Positions 13,920 to 24,689 of a DNA stretch of 64,000 nt are shown piece after piece. The position numbers and the translations under genes were made by a program. The notes below the pieces were generated by a model, which was not told where the DNA came from, searched no databases, and saw nothing but the letters and a program-made list of their open reading frames with translations. Within the stretch, counting starts at the first letter, position 1; each line of letters starts with the position of its first letter. The stretch covers positions 1,371,531-1,435,530 of the forward strand of contig BSQZ01000016.1 of assembly GCA_033239005.1 (NCBI GenBank), given 5' to 3'. The stretch comes from Lamellibrachia satsuma. Taxonomy: Eukaryota; Annelida; Polychaeta; Sabellida; Siboglinidae.

Positions 13920-15079
13920 AAAATTACCTTTGTGCTCTTTGCTTATCACCTGCCACAGCAGTCGATGTACGAACTGACACAAGGATGGTGGCTACAGTAG
14001 TAGTTGCGTGTGTTCCACGGACATCGTCTGTAGCGAAGGGGACGTGGAACACAATCGTGAACGTTATTACTACATTTGGAAAAATAAAATAGACACGAAC
14101 CACAACGACCGAGACTCGGATAGAAGGATTGATTCAATCCACATGAGCGATAGTACATGGAGCAACGATTGCAGTAGTAGTAGTAGCGGCCGTAGAAGGA
14201 GGATGAATATTAATAATAGAATCTTCTGGTGAACGAGCATTGCTCATTGCATGATCACTCAATGCGCAAATTACATCATAATGAAATCTAAATTGTTTAG
14301 TTAATGATTCGGAAACTGAGTGTTGAACATAATTGAAGTTCATCAATAAGGGCTGGCACATATACAATGTATATTTAAAGTCTTTTTTTCACGCTGTTGT
14401 TGGCAAGAAGATTCACTGAACTTACTTGTGTCATCACACCTGAATAAATCGTATTATTATATAATGTTGTGAAAAGAAAATGAATGCTAACTCACAGTCG
14501 TGAAATATCAATGACTGACTTCATTGTTACATTTAGCACAGCCACCCGACACAGTGACACATTGGTTCACAGCGGGCGTACGCCACTCTATTGTTGACAC
14601 AGGTAAGGTCACGGCTTCGGAAAAGATGGGTAGTAGTAACTAGGAAGACGAGTGTTGCAGCTATCATAGTTGTAGCCATTAAAGCATCCATTGAAATCCG
14701 CCACAACAAGAGGTAACATTGAAAAGTAACGACTTTGACTTTACACTCAATAATAATAATACTAATAACCTGTGCCTATATAGCGCCGCATATCCGGATA
14801 TAACATCTATTCAGAGGCGGTTGAGATACAAAACACATAGGCACGCATATAGATACATGTAATTACATCTTACCTTCTGCTGCATACACAGTAAAAAGCA
14901 CCTGGAATGCAACGAAAAAAATCTCCATGGCGTCTACTTTCCTTCTGCAACATATACATTTTAGGAGACGTCACTACACAGTTGTTCGTGTAGTTGTTCC
15001 TGGTGTCGCCTCTGTGAATATTTTTGGCAAACATATGTAAAACAAATCTAAAAATTGGACTTGTTATAGTCAAACTCAT
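13920..15079 (-). pseudogene. Cysteine-rich gene paralog, broken copy B
   Basis: Same layout as copy A: signal exon with ATG near 14929, module 1 at about 14715-14540, module 2 at about 14230-14110, end of module 3 at about 14045-13945. It shares the module 1 deletions, the TGA and the lost donor with copy A. A frame of 70 codons (14158 to 13946) fuses the end of module 2 to the end of module 3 through former intron sequence and keeps 9 cysteines, ending DCCGR then TGA. That fusion follows from the deletion and probably has no function. It could be transcribed, but no start or secretion signal is joined to it. Confidence 0.75.
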
Positions 15080-15776
15080 TTGAAACTATGGTTGTTTTAA
15101 AACAATGTCATCGTGGTGGTATTATACATGGTATTAACGCACTTATCTGAACCACCCCATTAACGATTTTCTTCGCATTCCATGCTGACTCACATACAAT
15201 ACGTTATTAGTGAAAGTACGTGTTGGAATTTCGTGGGGTGAATCATTACATCGTAATTTAAAGGTGAAATTAACTGAAGCGGCCTCTCGCGGATATATGT
15301 TTCGACACTGATATTTTTGCAGCGATTTACTCGATAATGCGTAACTGATTATGTAAATAGTAATATAATATTACTGTATTTAATATTAACGCACATCGGA
15401 TGAAATTACGTATTAGACAAGCCCACCATGCGTGGTTCTTAAGTATTTTTATATAAACTATACAAAAATATATATGTGCTATCTGCTTATTAATAACTGA
15501 TAACTTATTTTCGTTTGTGTGATGTTGAAGAAATACGTAATACGCATTGTTGCACTTCGGTTAAGGTCATCATATCAGCAAATATATGCAACAAATATAC
15601 AATATACTCTCTATGCTATATACTATTGTTCAAACAGTATTCTTATTTCCATGTAACTATAACAAATTACAACATTTAATTATATCTACGCCTTGCTCGG
15701 CGAAGCTAGGCGTAGGAGATTTTTTTGTAAATTATGAAATCTTGATATGGAAGTAAGATAAATGTTTTGACCAAAT

Positions 15777-16079
<303 letters not shown>

Positions 16080-16310
16080 GTGAACATTTTAGTGCTTTGT
16101 TTTTATTCTCTTTAAGATAATATGTAACTCATCGTTCCGTTGACGTCACTTATACGACCTACTCGCGTGTTGCAGCGCCATGTTTTTATAATGGCAAGAA
16201 ACTGAACCTCACTTAACCTCACATTTTACTAGAGGTACTACGCAATATTTTACAATGTTTTCTCACTTGGTTTATGTTGATTTTGCATTCCTAATGATCT
16301 TCTTTTGCAT

Positions 16311-16627
16311 TCGGTGTCATAGCGGTTAGAACGTCGGACTCTCAATCTAGAGAACCCGGGTTCGAATGCTGTTCTTGCTGATGTTTGGAAGCTGCGGCAA
16401 TTTCGTTCATCCCTTGTTGCCACATTTCACTAAGCTCTATGAATGTGTACTTGGCTACAGACAGAGATGGATATATGAACGATTAGTCTTCGCGCAGTAA
16501 CAGCAGCGTGGCTGAATGCTTCATATATAAGTCGATATGGCGTTGGATTGAACAGGTCTGCCAGGGATTGAACTGAGAAGCGCTTCGAAAAAACCAAGGA
16601 CAGTTTGTTTAGTCCATGCAGCAAAAG
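16311..16627 (+). mobile_element. tRNA-derived SINE, copy 3
   Basis: Near-identical to the copy at 8285-8600, including the downstream GTCAGATCTCATT segment to about 16720. Confidence 0.75.
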
Positions 16628-16879
16628 TCCATGTTTTTGGAGCAATAGGAAATAATGTCAGATCTCATTGTAGAATATGCTTGGCCTACCTACTGTTCTT
16701 CTCCCGTCTTACAGCCCGCTAAAGAAGATATATATATATGGAAGTATGTTTTATATCCAACGTAGGTGTCTAGCCCAACATATTCGTCGATGGGATAGAA
16801 TTCTGACAAGACAGTTTTGGAGGCATGTTCTAGTGAGAATCTCCTCGTTTGTGATTTTGTCGATGCAACGCAACGAACA

Positions 16880-17066
16880 AAATCTCCATGTCAATGCAAC
16901 GAAAAAAATCTCCATGGCGTCTAGTTTCCTTCTGCAACATATACATTTTAGGAGACGTCACTACACAATTGTTCGTGTAGTTGTTCCTGATGTCGCCTCT
17001 GTGAATATTTTTGCCAAACATATGTAAAACAAATCTAAAAATTGGACTTGTTATAGTCAAACTCAT
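16880..17066 (-). pseudogene. Truncated signal-peptide exon region, copy C
   Basis: The upstream region and ATG of the signal-peptide exon match the copies at 11300 and 14930. The exon is cut just after the ATG and joined to sequence from the 3' side of the SINE unit, with a short local repeat of the AACGAAAAAAATCTCC type. No donor and no module exons remain. Confidence 0.55.
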
Positions 17067-17756
17067 TTGAAACTATGGTTGTTTTAAAATAATGTCATCG
17101 TGGTGGTATTATACATAGTATTAGCGCACTTATCTAAACCACCCCATTAACGATTTTCTTGGCATTCCATGCTGACTCATATATAATACGTTATTAGTGA
17201 AACTACTTGTTGGAATTTCGTGGGGTGAATCATTACATCGTAATTTAAATGTGAAATTAACTTTAGTGGCCTCTCGCGGATATTTTGTTTCGACACTGAT
17301 ATTTTTGCAGCGATTTACTCGATAATGCGTAACTGATTATGTAAATAGTAATATAATATTACTGTATTTAATATTAACGCACATCGGATGAAACGACGTA
17401 TTAGACAAGCCCACCATGCGTGGTTCTTAATTATTTTTATATAAACTATACAAAAATGTATATGTACTATCTGCTTATTAATAACTGATAACTTATTTTC
17501 GTTTGTGTGATGTTGAAGAAATACGTAATACGCATTGTTGCACTTCGATTACGGTCATCATATCAGCAAATATATGCAACAAATATACAATATACTCTCT
17601 ATACTATATACTCTTGTTCAAACAGTATTCTTACTTCCATGTAACTATAACAAATTAGAACATTTAATTATATCTACGCCTTGCTCGGTGAAGCTAGGCG
17701 TAGGAGATTTTTTTGTAAATTATGAAATCTTGATATGGAAGTAAAATAATTGTTTT

Positions 17757-17880
<124 letters not shown>

Positions 17881-18055
17881 TGAACATTTTAGTGCTTATA
17901 CGACCTACTCGCGTGTTGCAGCGCCATGTTTTTCTAATGGAAAGAAACTGAACCTCACTTAACCTCACATTTTACTAGAGGTACTACGCAATATTTTACA
18001 ATGTTTTCTCACTTGGTTTATGTTGATTTTGCATTCCTAATGATCTTCTTTTGCA

Positions 18056-18187
18056 TTCGGTGTCATAGCGGTTAGAACGTCGGGCTCTCAATCTAGAGAA
18101 CCCGGGTTCGAATGCTGTTCTTGCTGATGTTTGGAAGCTGCAGCAATTTCGTTCATCCCTTGTTGCCACAGTTCACTCAGCTCTATC
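18056..18187 (+). mobile_element. tRNA-derived SINE, truncated copy 4
   Basis: Same head and same truncation point as 12581-12714. Confidence 0.7.
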
Positions 18188-18899
18188 AACTTATCCAAAC
18201 CACATTATAAAATATTCTTGTCGAAACGTGTTTTTCATCTCTTTCAAACATTGCATGGCGCCGGTTAGTCAGAAAAAGATCAGCGCTGCAAAAACGAAAA
18301 AGCAAACCTATGTCTGTAAGTCAGGCAAAGATCCACTCAGACGAAGATAAGAAAAACAAGTGCATATAATGCGTTACAGGGTTGATGAATTAGCCACAGC
18401 CAGGGTGCTGTCACGACACGAAATGCATAATTCAGTTGCCTTTAGTGCATCGTGGTCAGCAACATAGTGAGTAGAATCAACATGACATTCAATTGGCCTC
18501 CATGTGAATTCTTCCAAAACAAAGTATGTTGCATTCAACTTTGAAAACCGCATTATACAAACAACATTTGACAAAACACGTGCATATTAAGCGCATGAAT
18601 TGAAGCATACAGTTGTAGGAATATATACAAAGATACATACATCACTTTCAGCTATTTTAGGCTAATAGCCTTATGTCTGGATGTGACGCTTATTGTGCGG
18701 ATATAAGTGGGCGTGCCTGCAAAAACACCAGTGTATATGTGATATTAAGCAAACGTACATCAACATAACAAAATATTAGTATAAGATGAAAAGAACTACA
18801 TCGAAAACACCTTAACTATATATTACTCTCATTGTTCATCGTTTTACTCTTCTAGTTTCTGGAACCTTACATCCGATGACGTTTAATATAAACGGAAAA

Positions 18900-19960
18900 A
18901 CAGTTATTTAGGTGTCTGTCAGGCAAATAACACACACTTCGGCGCCATTACACGGAGCGATTAAAGTTTAATTATAATAGTTGTTCATGGATTTTAAGTA
19001 CATATTTTTGTTCGTTCGTTTATTGTTGATGCGGCGAGCAGGCGCCGCTGGCTGTTACAACGCTTGGTGGGGCAGATGTTCGACTCGACGACAAAGGCGT
19101 AATTCTACACTGCAGGAACTGGTTATTTATTTAGATACTTTGCACATGTGCCTGCTTGCGTTTTACCCAAACCAGTTAGGAATTCATAACTATTTCACCT
19201 GACATAATTTCTACCACCTTCTCACGTTGTAAAACTATATGCTTTCACTGGTTTGACGTCTGTTGGGTATTCCAAATGTCATGACATTATGAGAATTTGA
19301 AGATGTTGGAAAAAAGTGTGATGATCAATGACTGCAGCGAGCTGAATGAAAAAAACACAAAAACACTTTGAACATAAAATAACTGTCGGACTTCGTTACA
19401 TGCAAACGGAAAAATAAGGGAAACAGTTGGTTATTAACACGACACACCCAGCAACATTAATCATTATTCCTTGCAAGGTATGGTGGGACGAATAAGCTCA
19501 TTAACAAGATTAAACAAAATGGACAATCAGTGTGTTTGCATACCACAAGAATGTGAGATGGTACAATTTACCGATAGTATACAATGAAGGCTTGCAGAAT
19601 GTTTGTATTGTATGCTTTATTCTGCCCTTGATTGGGTGTACTGCTGATAAGCAAACGACTACCCATAGGTACACATTACATGTTATGCTTTTTCACCGCG
19701 TTTATCTACATACTGTTCTGGTAAGCTTTCAAATCAGAAGAAAGAAAATCAGTCCTGATATGTGAGAATATCATTGTTAAATGTCGAATCAAACAATATA
19801 AGCACTCCTGTTCCAAAAACATGTATTTTTGTATAATGTACTTCAACCAGATGCTTTGCTTTAAAAACATGTTAAGCGGCCAGGCTTTGTAGTGATGTTC
19901 TTATTAATCGTTTTCGTCGACGATTGATTGATTGATGCTTCGATCACAATATTGTTTGAT
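18900..19960. repeat. Family D downstream part, copy 1
   Basis: It matches 37685-38460, 45160-45610 and 46990-47580 (words such as CTTCGGCGCCATTACACGG and GACAATCAGTGTGTTTGC). No gene recognised. Confidence 0.65.
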
Positions 19961-20690
19961 GGACCGTTTTCGACTGTATTCATTTTGAATTTCCATCCCC
20001 GTCGTTGCATGACTTATCTCTCCGAGATCGTGCCTGGACTATGCCAATAAACGACCTAAAGATATACGATTTTGATGAGTTATTAAGTCCCACTCTCCTC
20101 GTTACTGGCATATGTTATTATTAATTATATTGGTAATGAAGTCAACGTGCGTGGAAATGAAGGACTGCAGTCACTTTCTTTAAACACGTCGTCGGTTCTC
20201 GAGGTGGCAGAGAACGAACGAAATATTCAATAAGTAATAGTTGGACGCGAGTCTGCTGACACAGCGCCACGCCTAACCGGCTGTGACAGGCGAACGAGTG
20301 AACCATTCATGTATGCTAATAAGAACCTAGACTCTATTTAATTGATTTAATAATAATATATATATATATATATATATTGCTAATGTTAGTTCATATTATT
20401 TAAAACAATAATTAATACCGGCTCATAGCAGACATTCCCAATGTGTCATTTATTCCTACGGGCGTTAATATTAAATGCAACATTGTTATATTATTATGTG
20501 CATTAAGTAAGGTGAAGCACTTAGACAATACCGAGGTAACCGATGCAAAAAAACATATCGCAACATATGCCCACAAGAGGTCGCTTCATATCATTGCACA
20601 GTTAAAGTGCGAAGTAATGATTCAACCAACTACATTCTAACACGTATTTTGATTAATCACGCGTTGTTTATGAAGCATCATGTGATGCAA
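19960..20690. other. Unassigned sequence with a short (TA)n
   Basis: A short TA tract at 20356-20380; no gene supported. The segment 20690-20800 is related to the sequence just upstream of the minus-strand pseudogenes (CACCACGAT...CATAGTTTCAAA). Confidence 0.4.
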
Positions 20691-20962
20691 TGAAAATCGT
20701 AAATGGGGTGGTTCAGGTAAGTGCGTTTATGCAATATATGACACCACCACGATACATTTGTTTTGCAACTACCATAGTTTCAAACGACGCAGGTTTAAGG
20801 AAAGCCGCAAAGCAAAATCAACAAATTAAAACATTTCATGTTTCCTACGTTTCATATGTACAGTCCAACACCCCTTGTTTGTTTTTATCAGTGAAGCCGC
20901 ACATTACTTCGTGAAAACATCCTGTGACGTGTGAAGATGCATGATTAATTCAGACACAGCTG

Positions 20963-20970
20963 CATAAATA
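20963..20970 (+). promoter_or_regulatory. TATA box of the cysteine-rich gene
   Basis: The sequence CATAAATA lies about 30 bases before the first exon. The block around it (about 20860-21040) recurs at 49240-49410, where the box reads TATAAATA. Transcription probably starts near 20995 (inference from spacing). Confidence 0.55.
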
Positions 20971-20994
20971 CAGACGTTTACAGACCAGAGCACC

Positions 20995-21034
20995 ACAGGC
21001 TTCAGTCGAAGATCTGAGAGTCGTTGTCTGAAAG
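20995..21034 (+). other. Noncoding first exon (5' UTR) of the cysteine-rich gene
   Basis: The exon ends at a consensus donor AAAG|GTAAGT (21035). It contains no ATG in a useful frame. The intron runs to the acceptor at 21531-21532, and coding starts 16 nt later. Its 5' end is inferred from the TATA box. The same exon with a donor (CAAG|GTATGT) is present at the second copy near 49362-49404. Confidence 0.55.
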
Positions 21035-21548
21035 GTAAGTAAGACGTTTCCTTTGCTTCTGTAGATATATAGCACGAACTACATGTGTTTCAAAGCAGAA
21101 GGTTGGACTGACTCGAATATTCCATACAACCATGGAGGCCAAGTCAATAGAAGGACGTAAATAATCCGAACAGTATACATCGATTAATGTTAAGTTCATT
21201 CCCGATCTCGGAAACGTACGCCTTAATCCTGAAATTAACGTATGCAGTTGTTATGTTCACAATCCTTTGCAAGACGTGCTGCATATACATGAAATGTTTT
21301 GGGTTTAACACACATCCATAGTCTCTCTCGTCCAAATGTCGCCTGAAGTATGTTTCATTTGGTGGCAAATTCAAGAGTATTTAATAAATCATTCTTGCTC
21401 CATGGGTTATTACGACAATTTTGACAATTATTTTTTTTTATATATGTGGCTACAACATTCGTATTGGCGACACCAGTATAAATCTACACGAACAACCAAG
21501 TAGTTACATCGCCCAACATTTCTATTTTACAGAAGAAAACTACACGTC

Positions 21549-21645
21549 ATGGCGAAGTTTTTCATTGCATTGCTGGCGCTTCTTGTTGTATATGCAGCTG
21601 AAGGTAAGATACTATTACAAACATAGACACCCACACCCACACCCA

Positions 21646-21736
<91 letters not shown>

Positions 21737-23483
21737 GTGTGCGTGGGGCGCGCGTGCATGCGTGCGTGTTGTATTGAAGCGATTCTGAACATATATTATA
21801 TCCGGATATACGACGCTATATCAATAAAGGTTATTGTTATTAGTGTATGTACGTACGTTCGTAAGGTGTAAATAGTTCGTTTTACATTATAGCATAGGTG
21901 TTTCTTTTTAGCGCATCACCATGGATGTTTCAACGGCTACGACTATGATTCCTGCGCAAATCGTGTTCCTAACTTCTGCTACCCATCTCTGTCGAAGGCG
22001 AGTCCTTACTTCTACAGGTGTGTCAACAAGAGAGTGGTGTACGGTCGTTGCCCTATGAACCAATGTGTCACTGTGTCGGGCAGCTGTGGTAAGTGTGACA
22101 ATTACATCAGTCAATTTGTGGGTTGGCATTCTTAAAAAAAACAATAATAATAATAGTATTATCATGATGTATTACGTCGTAACGATATAAGCAAATTACA
22201 GTTTCACTTATATATGTGTTTAATTTACATTTTACGAAGGGCTCGTAGAATATTTCGACCAAATTGTTGACTGGATAAGCAATTCAAAGTTGAAATGTAT
22301 TCTACTGCATAAAGTTATGCCTGTATTTTCCAATTGTTTTTCATAAAGTTATCTTTTATATTTATACATCAAATGCATAGTGATTATTATCACATTTATA
22401 TATAAAAGCAAACAAATGCACCACGTAATCACAATAGCCATTTTATTAATATTTAACATTGTAAGCCGCTCAAGTCACCGGAATTTGTTTCTTCTATATT
22501 GACTATGACAATAACATGTGATTATCATAGCTGAGAACAGTGTGTAAAAAACTAAATATGTAATGCACATATGTCAGTCCTTATTGGTAAAGTTCAAGTA
22601 TGTTCCTCATTCAGTTTCCAAATCATTGATTAAAAAATTAAGAAACTATTAATTTGCGTGTTGAAGGCTCATGCAGCGATCGATGCTCTTACACCAGCAA
22701 ATTCCATTATTACTATTCATCCGTCTGCTACGGCCGCTACTACTACGGGTGCAATCGTGGCGCCATGTACTACCGCTCATGTGGATTGAATCAATCTTAC
22801 TATCCGGGGATCGGTCGATGTGGTTCGTATCTACTTTATTCTCTAAAACGTAGTAACACCGTTGACAATGGTGGTGCGCATTAGGAAATATTGAACAGGG
22901 TGTCTCTAATATGATGATATTTTTTATTGTAACATGGAATACCGCAGTCTTGTACTTGTAATTTTGCAGAACCTCGTGACGACGATGCCGCGCTCGATTC
23001 AGTAACCATTTGCAGAGGCTGTAATGACTTACCCTGTGTCTAATATATTTAACATTATTTACTGTGACGTGGAATAACGCAGTCATTGTATTATTGCAGA
23101 ACAGTGATAAAGTGCGCGACTTTTTACAGAATAATATTAATATTACACGATTTATTTTGTTATTAAATAAATTGTCGTCTAATTTAATTTGTTCTGTCTG
23201 ACGTGCATATAACAAGTGGACTATGTTTTCGTTATGTTCTTGTAGAAGACAATGATACTGGAAGTGCAATGTATACGTACCGTTTTGTGCAGGCTGCAGA
23301 GAGAATTACTGTGAGAAGTACTCAGGCTGGCAGTCGACCGTGTGCAAAGGATGCGGCAGCTACGTCTTCTGCAAGTACGGACGTCCCCTTCGCTACAAGC
23401 GATGCCCCTCGTACAAACCCTACTACCACTACAAACGTCATCGTTGTGTCAAGTGGTGCAACAAATGTTGTGGCAGGCCATAA
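21549..23483 (+). CDS. Secreted cysteine-rich protein with three chitin-binding-like modules
   Basis: Spliced CDS read directly from the sequence: exons 21549-21603, 21912-22088, 22667-22822 and 23293-23483, 192 codons plus TAA, all introns GT-AG and all junctions phase 1. Residues 1-18 form a signal peptide (MAKFFIALLALLVVYAAE). Module 1 has Cys 24, 33, 41, 55, 65, 70 and 77; module 2 has Cys 80, 84, 98, 106, 116 and 129; module 3 has Cys 131, 136, 147, 150, 156, 167, 181, 185, 188 and 189. Each module holds C-x9/10-C followed by C-x11-13-C, and module 2 reads C-x7-C-x9-C-x12-C, close to chitin-binding type 2 (peritrophin-A) spacing. The protein is rich in Tyr and Arg. Chitin binding, or a role in shell, cuticle or mucus, is inference; a multi-disulfide defence peptide is an alternative. 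The start codon lies 16 nt inside an exon whose acceptor follows a pyrimidine-rich tract. Short extra exons near 22972 or 23250 are possible. Structure confidence is high, function low. Confidence 0.8.
21629..21734. repeat. (CA)n microsatellite in an intron of the cysteine-rich gene
   Basis: ACACCC repeats pass into a pure CA tract within the intron that follows the signal-peptide exon. Long His-Thr or Cys-Val frames across it are artefacts of the repeat. Confidence 0.95.
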
Positions 23484-23830
23484 GCAAACAGCAAAAAGGT
23501 AACTTTAATGTGTTATCTTCGTCGTCGTCGACGTCATGTGTTTTTATTATTCCCTCCACAGTCATCCATACTAGAGGCTGGCTATGGATGTCTTAATCAC
23601 TGATACCTTCCGTATTACTACATCAACTATATTATATTACTTGGTACTAATTAAGCGATATTCCATTTATAGAACGATATTCATTCGATGGCAATGACAA
23701 TGTTCAGGAACGTAAACAAACGTTTCATCAACTGATATTTTGTCACGTGGAATGTATTTGTAGCAAATATAAATATGCTTCTTTACTGGCAGTACCATCA
23801 CTAATTAAATTAATTATGTCTCTATTTCAG

Positions 23831-23985
23831 TGGAGTTCACTGGTGTCTCCATCTGTCTTCGAAGGCAAATGGAAAAAGCGGACAATTGCGGACAGATGTT
23901 TCCCCGGCCACACGCCATCACGTTCGTTTGTAACCAGCACAACTATGTGAACTTCCCATTACAATAAAGCTCTTGCTTTGTATTG
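23831..23985 (+). other. 3' UTR exon of the cysteine-rich gene
   Basis: Fifteen nucleotides after the stop codon is a donor (AAAG|GTAACT, 23499). A matching acceptor TTTCAG ends at 23830, and the exon carries AATAAA at 23963-23968. Degraded copies of this exon occur near 29850-29945 and 31856-31990, each downstream of other gene remnants, which supports it as the true terminal exon. The junction is too close to the stop codon to trigger nonsense-mediated decay by the usual 50-nt rule. Confidence 0.6.
23963..23968 (+). terminator. Polyadenylation signal AATAAA
   Basis: AATAAA lies in the last exon of the cysteine-rich gene and is followed by GT/T-rich sequence. A related AATAAA is kept in the decayed copy near 29920. 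Confidence 0.6.
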
Positions 23986-23989
23986 AATG

Positions 23990-24280
23990 GCCTTTGTCAG
24001 GGTATTGACAGCATGTCTCTGTTACCTTCTTAACTTCAGTGACCGACGAATTATATAGGAAAAATAAAGCGAAAATATAAAATAAACTTGGACACAACGC
24101 AACGCAACGAAATATTAAAAATGCGAGTGTAGTTTCTATTACTTCATAAAACTATTACAACTACTACCAATGTTAATATATCTTCGACACTACTATTGGT
24201 AACAACAATAATAATTCATCTTCGTATACTCGTATTACTGTTAGAAATATTACAACTATATCAACCAACTAACCACTATA
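23990..24280. other. Unassigned AT-rich flank of gene 1
   Basis: No gene or repeat recognised. Confidence 0.4.
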
Positions 24281-24281
24281 T

Positions 24282-24293
24282 TAGTAGTAGTAG

Positions 24294-24368
<75 letters not shown>

Positions 24369-24369
24369 C
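24282..24369. repeat. (TAG)n microsatellite
   Basis: Nearly pure trinucleotide repeat; the poly-Ser frame through it is an artefact. Confidence 0.97.
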
Positions 24370-24689
24370 AGCCGTTTTACTTAAAAATATAACAATACAT
24401 AACATATAAAGATATTACAATATACATGATGTCAATATGTTATATTGCATGGTACTAACATGGCTCACATGCCGCCTTCATGTGACCCGATTACATTTAC
24501 TTTTACAAAATACTGTGAATAAACAATATTACAGCTATATCCACCAAAAAATAACTACAATCATCACCACTAATTATGTTATGTAACAATGGTTGTTGTG
24601 ACCATAACGCAAGGATGCATTGTATTGTCAATAATCGAGTACGTTGAAGTAATCTAATTAACATTGATATAACAATTTACTTTGGTAAG

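Noticed and set aside
22649..23269. 206-codon minus-strand frame
   Set aside because: It lies antisense to the module 2 exon and introns of the cysteine-rich gene; it has no motif and ignores the splice structure that explains the plus strand.
24196..24384. Frame ending in poly-serine
   Set aside because: Serine run comes from the (TAG)n microsatellite.
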